A stretch of DNA of 64,000 nucleotides from Turritopsis dohrnii (GCA_027922465.2 BQMF02000057.1:744001-808000); one strand, 5' to 3'. Counted from the stretch's first letter, positions 34,906 through 46,654 are shown. Notes: generated by a model from the sequence alone, not told the origin. Program-made: numbers and translations.

Positions 34906-35617
34906 ATGTCAAACAACAACAATAACAACAACAACAACAACAATAAAAGCAAAGCTGCACTTGCAGCATTGTGTAAGCACCTCACGATAATTCATTTTGT
35001 TATATGAATACTGTTTTCAAGTTCAATCTTTTACAATGTTTCATTAAATCTTTGTTTTTCCTTTTAGTTCAAAATTTAAATAATCGAGGTATGTCCATTT
35101 CTATTCACAAAATATTTCTATGATTTTTTCTAAGAAATGTACTTTTTTTTGCTATTTTTTTATTCATATCATGTGATTGTTGCTTACTATTTTTTATTTC
35201 TTTTTTTTTTTTTTTAATTTTTAGATATGGAGCAGCTTCTTGGTAAGTCGCTGCTATAGTTGTTGCCTAATTTTTCGTAGTTGATTTTTATGTGTAGATA
35301 TGTCATTCCTAATTCATTCAATAATTCAGAAAATTTGAATCTCGATGAAAATGGCCGGGAGCCGGACCCGGAAATCAGTAAGAATTCAATTAACCTTTTT
35401 ATTATTATCATTCTTCAATTATAAACAAGGATATTTTCTTATTATAGTTGCCGTGTATACAAGGTTCCTACGGGAACAACTGGCCCGTGGTGGGCCAACG
35501 ACCGACGCCGCCCTCGGCTCGTGGGTGCGGCATGGAGGGTTTTTTCTCCCTCCAGACCAAACCCGCAGTAGGAGCCGGGGACAGGGCCGCAGTTTCAACA
35601 GGCCGCGGCCATACTGA
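34906..35617 (+). CDS. five-exon gene inside the Helitron: Asn-rich, Arg/Gly-tailed ~107-residue protein
   Basis: Exons: 34906-34972, 35068-35088, 35225-35242, 35330-35377, 35448-35617. Every internal intron has GT and AG borders (donors GTAAG or GTATG) and every junction is phase 1, giving one open frame from ATG to TGA. The ATG directly follows a tttttcag acceptor, so a 5' non-coding exon is likely. The protein starts with an 11-Asn run, then 'KSKAALAAL', an acidic middle ('NLDENGREPDPEI'), 'VYTRFLREQLARGG', and a basic tail 'RSRSRGQGRSFNRPRPY'. The tail suggests nucleic-acid or protein binding; no domain is recognised. The last exon is much more GC-rich than its surroundings. It may be a Helitron accessory gene or a captured host gene. 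Confidence 0.55.
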
Positions 35618-36339
35618 ATGTTTGTGTGTTTTTTTATGTTTTGTTTTTTGTTTCATGTTGTTTTATGTTTCATGTTGTTTTATGTTTCATGTTTGTTAAA
35701 TTATAAATCTTGAATTATAAATCTTCTTTGGTTCTTTTCTTGATTCCCCTCTTTCCATGCCATTATATTTTTTGTAAACTCTTTGGGGGAAGTGACACAA
35801 CGCATGCTGAACATGGGCGGCGAGCTGGGTAAAACTTTTTTACCGAGATTAACTTCTAAAAAAGGAATGTGTCAAATTCCCCTTTCCCGTGTGCGAACCC
35901 CGTGACGAAAATTTTTACGACTACAGTTTTTCGAGCTCCACAACATGGGCACCCTTATTATTGCCAATTCTTTAATTTAATTTTTCGTGAACTTAACACA
36001 GGCTGAAGATGGGCGGTGAGCGACAGAAACTGCTGTGTGGTTGTTGAAGATTTCAATGGATTCATTTAAATCTTCTAGGGAAGTAAAAAAATAAATTTGC
36101 ACGCCAAATGTGAGAAATGGCTAAAATTTATAAAAAAAGTAAACGATAGACCGGTGAAGCTACCAACATCTTTTTAACAGTTAATCATAGGAAAAGGATC
36201 CCATACATTTTTTTGATCAGTTTTTCGAGCTCTACAACATGGACACACTTATTATTGCCAAATCCTTAATTTTATTTTTTGTGAACTCAACGCAGGCTGA
36301 AGGTGGACATGGGCGGCGAGCGACGCCGCCTTGGCGGCT

Positions 36340-37202
36340 TCTATATATTAATAGCCGATTCTCTGTCTGTTTGTTTGTTTGTTTGTTTGTTTGTTTGTTT
36401 GTAAGTCACGCAAAATGGTAGATTGAGTTGTGAGCAAAATTATTTCTTTTTTGTGTGCGACGTGAGTTCGAAGCAAATACATTGCAACCCCAATCAAACG
36501 TGACTTTTTTTGGCTGATGAACTAATAGGAATAACGTTTTGTTTTTATCATTATTGTTAGTTTTATATTCCACGTTGACTTGGCTTTGAAAACAGTACAT
36601 CAACTAAATACAAAGAAACTAACTGATTAAACATTTTGGACAAAAAGCAGCAGTGGCAGAACGTGGCAGCATATGTTTGGTTTGCCACTAACTCTTGCCT
36701 GACTGTCTGAGACGGGTGAACTTTTTTTTTGAGCAATCAAAATGTTTAAAAACCGATAGGTAAAAAAAGAGTATCATATCAAAACAAAATGTTTTTTTTT
36801 TTTGCTTTTCTTTTGATAAATTAATTTCTTCTTTTATTTGTTAAGCGTTCTAATCGAACGTTTTTTTATTCTATTTATTCATTTAGCACGTGCCTTTTTT
36901 CTCTCCTCCGTGTGAACGTTTTAAGAAGAGAAACCATTTTCCCCCTGTTTGATAGCACCCATGTTTGAGCGCGTAACTTTTTTAAAACAAAAGCTAATAA
37001 AAAGTTGAAGTTTTCTCTCTCTACGTTTAGAGTGTATTGTTACACTGATAAAAGATTGGTTTTACCAGAGGTTGTGACTTCGAATCTGCTTCTAGTTGAG
37101 CACAAGTTGTACGAGCCGTTTATAAGGAAATTTGACGTTTATTGATAGAGTGATACAGAGCAGGTGGATATGGGCGGCGAGCGACGCCGCCTTGGCGGCT
37201 AG
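36340..37202 (+). mobile_element. non-coding Helitron-type unit downstream of the coding Helitron
   Basis: It is 863 bp, starts TC directly after the truncated end of the coding element and ends with hairpin plus CTAG at 37199-37202, followed by T. It is the third member of the array and closely similar to the units at 15120 and 26750. Confidence 0.75.
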
Positions 37203-39150
37203 TATGTATGATTTTACTAGTGTGAAATTTTATTTACATTACCATATATCATACTTTTTACATAATATTGGGATGGAAGTCGTTATTTATCTGTTTGGTT
37301 TCCGTCATTGTGTCCTAGGTTGATGCTAATTCCCTGTGAATATAATTCTGTTTCAAAATAGCAGCAAACAGCAAACTTCCAGATTAACTTCCCAGCATGA
37401 TGAAAGTGCCTCCAGCCCTGATATTTTACAGATTTATCTGTGTTATGCTTTCATATCTTGTCAAAGTAACTCCAGCATATATATTGGAAATAAATATTAA
37501 AGTGATAGAATATTTTGATGTTCCTCGTTTTGATCTTGTATGTTCTAACAAATCATTTGATGCAATGATTATAATGGCAAAATTTATAAGAACACAATGG
37601 TGATGATAGATTCATTAAGGTATCTATTTTGGTATCCATACACTTCTGTTCTAAAGAGTGAAATTGGCATTTAAAATGGCATAAATATATGTAACATATG
37701 CATTGAATGAGCTTTACATTCTGATTATAGATTTTTTTGTTTTATATATCTGATAAAAAATTCAAAAAATAACTGGACTTTGAGTAAGTTAGAGCAATGA
37801 TATATGTGTATCTCTGGTAGTAAGTCTACTACTAGTTCCAAGTCGGAGGGCAGAATATCCAGCCATTACCAATGGAAGCCCAAGGACTAAAAACTCCCAG
37901 TTATTTATATACTTAATGACTGATTGACTTACCGACTAGGTCAAAGATAATGTGACTATTTTCATTAATTTTCCTAGAAAAATTAACAATGGAACAGAAC
38001 ATGAGAAGGAAGAACTTGGAAATGACTGAAAGGTTTGTACTATCAAAGATATTTGTTAAGTTCTTTTGTTAGATATTGTTAGATAAGTCTCTATTGAATG
38101 TTTTTTAATGTTTCATATGGTTTGTGTGTCAAATTACAACCATTAGACTTTACGGTGTAAACCTTGGGAAATGTGTCTGGGTTAGTGAGGGTAAGGGTCG
38201 GGCGTAACCTCTTTTGTTCAATTATATTCAATTATATAAGTGCTTTCACCGTTTAAATGTAATGGTTGCAATTTGACACATGAACATACTCTTTAATGCT
38301 TTTAAACATATGATATGTGATATTTGAAAGAACACTCAGCTTTGAAGGCTAAAGAAACATGCTGTTAGAACCAAATTGAATTTAATAAGAACTTAAAATT
38401 TCTAATGAATTTGAACAGATAAAATTCACTTTGAGAAACTTTATAACTTATCTCAATAGTATAGCCTGGCAGGCATTTTTATAAAATTGCCTAAAATCTT
38501 GTTAGGTTGATTTGTGTGGATGGAAAGGTAGAACAGTGTAAAGTTTACAAAAATCAGTTATATCAAAGGAAGCACTTGTCGTTGTCTTGTCATACTCTTT
38601 TTTGTTTGTAGACTAGTCATTCATGTATTCGCCTAGTTTCACATTCTGTCACTTGACTGTCACTTGATTTAACAAACTTTAAGCAAACCCTCATGAAATA
38701 AAATACTACTAAGCGTTTCAATGATAATGAAGAAATGAGTGATCTCCTAAAGAAATTCACACTGGTGGATTGATGGCATATATTATCAGTTACTGATGAG
38801 ATATTCCTCACAGTCGTCAAAACTGGTCTTCACATGTTCTCAAGCCGAATCGCTCCATTTATAATTGCCTCAAAGAACAAACAAAGCTGAACAGAATTAT
38901 TTACATTCTTTCGATTCATTTCGTACTGTAAATACTTACACTCAGTGGTTTTCACCTGGTAACAAGCTTGCAATCAATGGATATTGTTTATCAGATACTT
39001 TATAATCTATTTTATACTTCCAAGTTTGTTTATAGGAAGATTTCTTTCATTTGATATTATTTTTGTCTTTCAGTTTGGTTGTTATTTTTGATTTTAACTA
39101 GTGCTAGTTTTTGAATATTTTATATTACATGTTGCCATGCGTTAACCCTA
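37203..39150. other. intergenic; one MITE, no gene recognised
   Basis: Short open frames such as 37397-37603 carry no known motif. The MITE at 38125-38280 is listed separately. Confidence 0.45.
38125..38280 (+). mobile_element. ~155 bp MITE, copy 1
   Basis: The ends are inverted: TGTGTCAAATTACAACCAT on the left and ATGGTTGCAATTTGACACA on the right. A second copy in the opposite orientation lies at 60929-61080; both share a core with 'gtgtctgggttagt' and 'caccgtttaaatgt'. The similarity may extend a further ~10 bp on the right ('tgaacatact'). Confidence 0.75.
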
Positions 39151-39165
39151 TTGGCCAATTTAACG

Positions 39166-40944
39166 ATGTTACAGATTACAGATTCTACTGTCAATTGTTG
39201 GGGTAATGATGATGATGATGATCTTGGAGAGAGTGATGAAAGTGGTTCAGATATGAGTGACTTAGGGGAAGATGATGGCGTTGATGATGGTTCAAACATT
39301 GATATCGACGGTGAAAAGAAATTGGGTGCATATGCTGAATCGTTAATACAAAAATTTCTCTCATACATGATTGGACCTGACAGAAATCGGAAGGCAAGAT
39401 CGATGCTAGTTGTGGCTAGTGACCTCCGGCGAATATTCCGTATCATGAATATCGAAAACGACCTAAGCGTTCTTTTTAAAGATGGTGGTAACCATTTTCG
39501 AGAAGAGTATCTTTACAAGTTTTGCAAAAGTAAAGTTATAAAAGCAACGAGTATTAAGAAGTATTTATACTCTTTGCAAGATTTTTGTGAATATCTTGTC
39601 GCTGAAGACGTGAAGATCCCAACTACAACGCAACGTGAAATCTCTACTTTGGTTGCTAAAATAAAACAATGGAGAAAAAACTACAGGAGGCAAGAAAGAC
39701 TTGCGCGATATGAAAGAATGGAAAATGATCTTGAAATGTTGGTCGATAGAGCGCAAGTACAAAATTACAACGAAAGCAAGGTAGCCTATCAAGCAAGTTT
39801 ACTTTTGGAGATGCTAGCCAAAAACGCAAATTACCAACTTACTCAATCAGAATATTGCAACATCAGAGATCACTTATATTGTCTTATTCACTTTACAACA
39901 GCGCAAAGATCTGGTGTCACCGCAAACATGACAATCCGTGAGTTCAATAAAGCTAAAGTCCAAAAAGATGGCACAACAGTTATAGATGTATGGGATCATA
40001 AGACAGTAGAAACATACGGTCCAGCGAAAGTTGTCCTATCCCCAGAAACATATCGATACCTGAAAATCTACGTCGATGTTGCACGTTTTAAAACCAACCC
40101 AAAATGCGATGCGGTCTTTTTGAGCTGGTCTGGCAAAAAGGTATCTTCAGGAGACATAAGCAAACGTCTTCATTTGTGTTGGGTGAAGGCTGGGAATTAC
40201 GATAATAAAGATATACCGAAGAACTTATCTGCCAATATAGTCAGGAAGTCGGCTAGCACAGGCCTACGAGAAGGAAAGAGCCAATTTGTGGAAGAAGCTG
40301 CAAATTTGATGGCTCACAGTGTTCGGACTGCCGATGAACATTATTACATGCGTAGTATGGAGAAAGCGTCACTTATTGGCTCATCTACTGTTACCGACCT
40401 TTTTCAAGGAGATAGCAAAAAACGGAAAGTATGGTCATGTGAAGAAGTTGAAAAACTCAAAGAAAACTTTCAACTTGACAACGATGTTACCTTTACAGAA
40501 GTGAAATCCAAGTTGAATACGCTATCTGGACTTGACGCGTCTCCTCGACAGATTTATGATAAAATTCGACGTATCAGTCCACGCAAAGGTGATGGTGATA
40601 TGAAAAGAAGATGCTTGTTTGGTGAAAAAGATTTACGGTCATTGCAGTCGTATGGTGCGGAATTGATAAATGGTGGATCGTTGGGATGGAAGAGGGTAAA
40701 AGCGTGTCTTGAGCCATCTGGTTTAACAAATAAATACACGTTCGTTCAATTGCGTACTCGGATAAATTACGAACGCAGCAAAAAGCAGGAAAATCGAATG
40801 GTGAGTAACAATAGTTTCTCTAGGGCACTCAGAAATATGATAGTTGCCAACATTACTTTCACTAAATATTATGAATATATATTTCAGAGGGGAGAAAAGG
40901 CTAGCGATGAAGAGACTGATGGAGAGATGACTGATGACGAATAG
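39166..40944 (+). CDS. Crypton-like tyrosine recombinase
   Basis: The open frame covers 39151-40944; the first ATG is at 39166. The N-terminus is strongly acidic (Asp/Glu/Ser runs). A SAM-like N-terminal core-binding region follows, then the catalytic domain: box I Arg in 'TTAQRSGVTANMT' (near residue 253), 'SANIVRKSASTGLREG' (near 365), and 'MAHSVRTADEHYYMRSM' (His/Arg then the candidate nucleophile Tyr near 399). A Lys/Trp-containing Myb-like stretch ('KVWSCEEVEKLKENF') follows. Tyrosine recombinases cut and rejoin DNA through a 3'-phosphotyrosine, and Cryptons transpose this way. A possible 87 bp intron near the C-terminus (40801-40887, GTGAGT...TTTCAG) contains no stop and is a multiple of three. 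No element ends were identified. Confidence 0.7.
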   Translation: MLQITDSTVNCWGNDDDDDLGESDESGSDMSDLGEDDGVDDGSNIDIDGEKKLGAYAESLIQKFLSYMIGPDRNRKARSMLVVASDLRRIFRIMNIENDLSVLFKDGGNHFREEYLYKFCKSKVIKATSIKKYLYSLQDFCEYLVAEDVKIPTTTQREISTLVAKIKQWRKNYRRQERLARYERMENDLEMLVDRAQVQNYNESKVAYQASLLLEMLAKNANYQLTQSEYCNIRDHLYCLIHFTTAQRSGVTANMTIREFNKAKVQKDGTTVIDVWDHKTVETYGPAKVVLSPETYRYLKIYVDVARFKTNPKCDAVFLSWSGKKVSSGDISKRLHLCWVKAGNYDNKDIPKNLSANIVRKSASTGLREGKSQFVEEAANLMAHSVRTADEHYYMRSMEKASLIGSSTVTDLFQGDSKKRKVWSCEEVEKLKENFQLDNDVTFTEVKSKLNTLSGLDASPRQIYDKIRRISPRKGDGDMKRRCLFGEKDLRSLQSYGAELINGGSLGWKRVKACLEPSGLTNKYTFVQLRTRINYERSKKQENRMVSNNSFSRALRNMIVANITFTKYYEYIFQRGEKASDEETDGEMTDDE

Positions 40945-41186
40945 ATTTCGTGAGCTGCTGTTGGTTCAGGGCGTTATTTTGATTCTTTGGGCGTTATTTC
41001 TTATTGTTTTCTTTTGTTCTATTTCTTCAGTTTCATTTAAAGTTTCATTCTTCATTTTCTATCCACTTTTTGAATCACCTTATGAAATTAACTTGGGAGA
41101 TATAAAGTGATGTTTTCCGAATTGTCGTCAGTGACTTTTGTTAAATATACGTGGAGGTCGCTTGTTCTTTATTCCTTGTTTTGTTT

Positions 41187-43975
41187 GGGGTAAGATCCCC
41201 CAAAATATAAAAATCATTACACAGGGATAAATAATGTCATTACATGAAAGTATACAACTAAATCTAATATCCAAAATAAAAAAAAATTCATAATGGCATC
41301 CCGTTGCTATGGTAACCTTGAAAAATCACAGAAAATCACAGAAAAGTGATACTTGCCCTGGCCAAAATATCTCAACAATGAAAGGCAGTGTTTGCTTCAG
41401 GCTTTCTCAGATTTATCTTAACAAATAGAACTATGATTTAAACCAACAATAAGACACTACATATCAAGCTAGTATAACAGGTGGCAAGATCACTTTGAGC
41501 TAGCTGTTTTCGACATATTTCAATAACTTTATCCAGGCAAAAGACATGTTTCCATAACTTTCTTAAAAACCTGGAGGCACATATCACAGTTTATATAGAA
41601 CTAAACAATGTGTGAAAATTTCATGCCAAAATATGAAACGGTTCTGAAGTAATAATGGACGGGGCTTTGGAACATCTTGTTTTTCAAAAAACGCTGTCAA
41701 AAGTAAAAACATAGTAAATTGTTATAGAAAATCATTAATATCAATGAAATTCTTTATAAAAACATTCTAAAATGCTCCAGCTGCATACACTGTCCCTTCT
41801 ACTTCCTCATTTTTATCACCAGATGTTTTCGACATACCCCGTAGGACTTTTCGACGCTTCTTTGAAGTTTCCTTGTTTTTATATTCTGCAAAGTAAATGC
41901 GTTTGCGATTTAGTTTTTGGCATAACTTTGTGGTGTATCGACCAGGTGTCATTCCCAGCTTTTCATAAATTTGAATTGAACTCTTTCTGCCAATATTGAA
42001 ATTGGCCACAGCATCATATGTTCCGAATTTCAACTGGTTCAAGCTGACATATTTTGTTTTCGGCAGTCGGTCCCATATCATTGCATTGAAACTCTCGTTG
42101 TGGTTTTGCGTTTGGCCATGGAGGCACTTGCGCAACAATGAATCTTGGCTTAGATCATCATAAATGGGCTTAAGATGTTTTATAACTGAAAGAGGTAGCC
42201 CTGAGCCTGGTTGAAAAGTCGATTTTCCAGTTGCCTTATCCCGATTGAATTTACACCAACTGTCTTTTCCAGTTGGGCAGTGGGTATGCCAGTTGTTTTC
42301 TTTTGAAGATGCAACATGAAAAAGTGTAGCATGAATAGCTTTCTTCATGCCCAATAAATCATTTTTATTGCTTCTAATAGCTATCCCATAATAATTTTGG
42401 AGTTTGTCTATGGTATTATTCGTCAGTTTTACGCGACCACCAAGATTTTTCACATTCTTTTTCAGTGTTCGAAGGCGTGTACCAACTCGCTTCTGTACAT
42501 GCCCGACACATTCCAATTTTTCAACTTCAATACCTGGATAAATGTTTTTTACGGCAGAGAAGCTTTTACTGTCACCATCTCCGTAAAATTGAACATATCG
42601 CAAGCCATTTTGCTCAACTGAACGCTTGAATATTCTCTTTGCACCGGTGACTTCCATACTCCCAGCTGAACCGGCACAGTTTAAACTGCATCCGTGGTTT
42701 TTATACCAGTTTCGGAATTGCTCTGGATTTTCGGTCCTCATGTCTTCATGCCCTTTGCATTGTTTACAATACCTGCTCATGGGTTCAACATCCAGAACTT
42801 TACCATTCAACATTGACAAACTCGCAACAACGCCATTAAAAGAGCTGTACCCACGACGCTGCCATGTTCCATCGGTTGAAACACCTGTATCAACAATACT
42901 TGCATAACCACCTTTTACTTCCATAGCTGCCTCTAGCATTGTTTTTTAGCAACACTGGTTACAGCGTCAGTAATGACTTTTACAGATGCATTATAATTCT
43001 TTTTACTCATTGGGCTTGGTAAATTCATCAATGCTGAAAATTTTTCAAGGCCATTGTACCCTTGCCCAATGGATCTCATGCTGTAAATAATGCGGCGATT
43101 AATGTCATATGTTTGGCCACACTCATTGGATGTCAAAAACTCTTTTCTGTAATTGCAGTGGCTACTTCTGCACATCAGTTTTGAAGCAAAACCTTTCTTT
43201 TCTGAATATATTTCCTTCAACGTTAACGTGCAGTCTGTGTAACACATGGGGCAGCACAATGATTCCACACTACGACTCAATATTTCCATGTCTATAATTC
43301 TGTACCCTGTTGCTCGTTGATCTGATTTCTTTGGAGTGTAAGTGTCAATATTTTGTACTTTCTGGAAAGATCTTGAAGTGTTTGCTGCACTACAACCATT
43401 TTCTGAAAGAAGATTTGAAGGCGGAGTCATATGTTGTTGTTGAGTCATGATGATGTTTTGGACTTTTTTAACAGTATGCTGATTTCCATGAAACCTGCGT
43501 TTTCTGGAAGATTTTGTCCTTTGCTTGATTCTATCAACCTTTCCCATAACTAAACTGATGATTTGATATACTATATATAATACAAGATCAAGATTTTGTA
43601 TACAAATAACTTGACAATGCAAAATACTTCTTTCCACTGTGTAACGGTTTTCAAAACTACAACAGCTAAAAAATCATGCTAACAAGACACGAAATTTGTG
43701 GAAAACATAATAGATTTGTCGCTCTCCTCGATTTATTCATTTATTGAGCGAAACTCCTTCAAAAAAGCCTCTGATTCTTGGATAAAATCTGTTGCTAGGG
43801 GCGTTGCTAAGGAGACATTTAGCTAGTTGAACTAAGAAAAGGCCTTTTTTTCCCCATATTGTAATTATCTTTAGGCAATTTTGATGATCCCATTGGATTT
43901 CTCGATATTTTTAGCATCTAAGAATGATTTAATTATTTTTTTCAAAAATTCACTATTTTGGGGGGTACTTCCACC
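41187..43975 (-). mobile_element. Mutator-like DNA transposon with probable short TIRs
   Basis: A left end near 41187-41207 (GGGGTAAGATCCCCCAAAAT) and a right end near 43954-43975 (inverse GGTGGAAGTACCCCCCAAAA) look like imperfect inverted repeats around the transposase gene. No convincing 8-10 bp target duplication was found. The boundaries are an inference; the transposase inside is much clearer. Confidence 0.45.
41767..43547 (-). pseudogene. Mutator-like transposase, one frameshift
   Basis: The gene starts at ATG 43547 ('MGKVDRIKQRTKSSRKRRF', a basic start typical of the family) and is open to 42933. It then continues in another frame from 42939 to 41767. The switch coincides with an A/T run at about 42944-42949, where one base is missing or extra. 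DDE-type signatures are visible: 'STDGTWQRRGYSSFNGVVAS' (first Asp), 'RYVQFYGDGDSKSF' (second Asp) and 'CLHGQTQNHNESFNAMIWD' (Glu). 'CKQC' and 'HGCSLNC' suggest a metal site. An upstream in-frame Met at 43637 exists but lies in AT-rich, non-family-like sequence. About 590 residues in total if joined, near full length. Confidence 0.75.
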
Positions 43976-44922
43976 TTAAAAATTTTGTTCTGCATATTTT
44001 TGTTTTGCTATTTTTGAATTTAAAATTTATGGTAATTCAAGAAAAACAAGTTTTGTTTATGTTTTTCCAAAGTATTGAAGAACTCCTTTTAGTACTGTTT
44101 TGTCGCGTTCCAACTATGACATCTAACCTGCAGCTTCCATTTATGGCTGGAAATGCGGTGTCTATAGCAGTTCAATAGGCGCAATATTACTGTTAAAGTG
44201 AAGAGGCTATTATCGCCCATTGGAAAGCTGGATCAAATTCTACTTCTTCTCCATAGAAACAACCAATTAAATCTCTGCATTTGCGATTCACAGCGTATAG
44301 ATATTAGCAGCTTGACGTCCGAAATTCCTGTACGGTAGAAATCATACTTTAGAGTTAGAAGAGCATGCGAAAATAGTTGGGTCATAAATCCGTAATCTTG
44401 CTTTAGGCATGTAGTATACGTTTAATTCATTTTGTTTGAAGAAAGAGCGATATGTAAAAAACATTTGTATTTCATATTCGAAACCTTGATGATAAGGGAA
44501 ATGTCAGTAATACCCGGCTTCAATTCATTTCATGCACGACATCAATCAGCACGAAATAACCGATACTTATTAATGTCTTTACTCGTGGATAGATACACAG
44601 CACTACACAAAATTGCCCATCCACAGCTCCTTACATTCTAAAACCTTATCATCAACCGACAGGTCTCCATATACTCGGAGGTATAGAGATGTATGGAGTG
44701 CCACAACGGAAAAAATAGTTTCGGGGTGAATGGGGATGGGGGAATGTCAAAACTTTGTATTGGGGCAACACACACTTTTGATGAGGTAACACGATAATTG
44801 TCTTGTGGGGCGACCAAACAATATGAAATAGGGGAATGTCAAATCTAAGTCCATGCTCCAGTTACACGAAGCAGATTGCAAGTTATCAATAAAAACTTTG
44901 ATAACAGATTGACTGAGGTACC
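43976..44922. other. no gene seen
   Basis: AT-rich sequence with short open frames only; no repeat or RNA gene recognised. Confidence 0.45.
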
Positions 44923-45630
44923 TGATGGGGCAAAATTTCGTCGGGGAAAATTTTTTGCTAGGGAATATTTTCACTTTTCCTCTAGACGAAAATTTTCCCC
45001 AAGATTAAAAGAAAGTATCATTTTTAAGGCTATATTTAATGATAAACATTTTTATTCGCTTCAGAATCGCTAATAATCACAGGTTTTTCTACTGATGAAT
45101 TCATTCCCGTCTGATCACGTTCACTTTTTCCCTCGTTCTGATTTCTCCTCCTTCGATATCGACTATACCTAAATCTGCTGATCGAAAATGATTTAAATAA
45201 AAATCGAAAAGCATCTGCTCCGAAAAACTTGTTGCTTATTGAATTTTGTGTTATGCACAAAATCTTTTTCACTTTCATCCTCGTCATCAAGATTCCCAGC
45301 AAAAATATACGAGTAGAATGGCATCAAACCCACTTCCTATCACACTTAAACTTGAGCAAAAGTGGAGCCTCTAAACCATCAAGAGATTCGAGAGGCTTTG
45401 TATTTAAGAGATTTTCCCTTAACTTTTCCACCTTCTTGCTTGATAAAAAATATACATGGTGATCCGTATAAATACCTCATACTGCATTACGGCATTTTTG
45501 AAATCAGCAATTCATGGAGAAACATTTTTTTGTCGGGTAAAATATGTTGTTGAAGAATATTTTCGTCGGGAAAAATTTTCGTCACATTCAAATAATTTTG
45601 TCACATTTCCCCGACGAAATTTTCCCTGAT
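44923..45630. mobile_element. non-coding TIR element with 'AAATTTCGTCGGGGAAA' ends
   Basis: The left end contains AAATTTCGTCGGGGAAA and the right end its inverse. Further GTCGGG/AAATTTTC copies occur just inside each end. Small open frames inside have no known domain. Confidence 0.6.
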
Positions 45631-45896
45631 TAGGTCATAACAACGCTGTCAGATTGATCAGGTCCGTTATGTTTGTGTGGTCTCAAGAAGTTAGTAGTTT
45701 GATTAAGTTGTTATATCATTGGGTAAGCATAAATGTCACAGTAAAGTGAAATCCGGGAAAGCAAAGCGACCATTTTTTGGATTCTTCTGCTTAGTTACTT
45801 GGGATTCGTGTCTAGCCCATCACAAATCCGTCTCTCAAAAGTGAAAATGAAAATTGAAGAGCTTCCTTAAATCCTACCAAAACAATCCTGAGACCA

Positions 45897-46242
45897 CAGG
45901 GCCATCGGAAGGTCTTTAACTTTAGAGGGACAAAGTGTCCAAAAGGCACAATCCATTTTCACGAAGTAAAAATCCCGTTTTCAGCTGGGGGTCTTAGGGA
46001 GGCGTTGCAAGCCTACTAAGTGGGGTCGGAGAAAATGCAATTTTGGGCCTTCACCAGAACCACAGATTGCTTAAAATTAAGGTTATTATTAGGCTTCTTA
46101 AGTGCCGGTTATCACAGTGGAGGTTCCCTATTTGAGTATAAACTTTCAGAAAAAAAACTTTCCTGTCGAAAAAGCCTTCATCACAAAATGGGAAAAGGGC
46201 CCCTCTGCCCCCTACCCCCCTCCCCCGGCTCCGACGGCCCTG
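45897..46242. mobile_element. 346 bp MITE with CAGGGCC ends and 5 bp duplication
   Basis: It begins CAGGGCCATCGGAAGG and ends with the inverse of CAGGGCCGTCGGAGCC. GACCA flanks it exactly at 45892-45896 and 46243-46247. The right third is a C-rich tract. The CAG start and 5 bp duplication match the two nested elements at 11.8-14.5 kb, suggesting a shared transposase type. Confidence 0.8.
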
Positions 46243-46654
46243 GACCATGCAGCAACTGAGTACACTCATTAGTAGTCATGTTTATTGTCGATGAAGCGTG
46301 CAAATGGGTTGGAGAAAGCAATACACGAAGATGTCAAAACAGTGCTGCGACGTCAGTCAATGTAGGAGTTTTTTTGAGTTAGTTTTTAGTCATGTACATA
46401 TCGTGCTATCCCATTGAATTGTGTGCTGTCCTATCGAAAGTATATTTTTTTCAGGATTGCGCTCCATAGAAATGAAGGATGAATACAAGGAGATCTTTGT
46501 CGCTGCAGTGATACTCAATAAACATGATAATTGACGAGAATTGACGAGATTGAATTCCAAGTGTTAAGCGACTTTGGTTTGATGCAGTTGGCAGTTGGCA
46601 GCCTATACCATTTGAAAATATGGTACGAAATCTTACAAAACAAAATGCTAAATA

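Larger units (their letters stand above)
27594..36339 (+). mobile_element. coding Helitron (8.7 kb) in the middle of a head-to-tail array
   Basis: The 5' end is TC plus the shared terminal sequence. The 3' end has the shared hairpin but only CT is left of CTAG before the next unit begins (36338-36341). It contains a Rep ORF, a frameshifted helicase and a five-exon downstream gene, all on the plus strand. Similarity to the short units is confined to the first ~75 bp and the terminal region. Degenerate partial copies of the 3' terminal block occur at about 35800-35826 and 35990-36020, so the 3' end was locally duplicated. A canonical Helitron versus Helentron-type assignment is left open. Confidence 0.75.

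Noticed and set aside
39120..39446. 108-codon minus-strand frame
   Set aside because: Antisense to the acidic N-terminus of the Crypton recombinase; the Ser-rich product reflects GAT/GAA-rich coding sequence.
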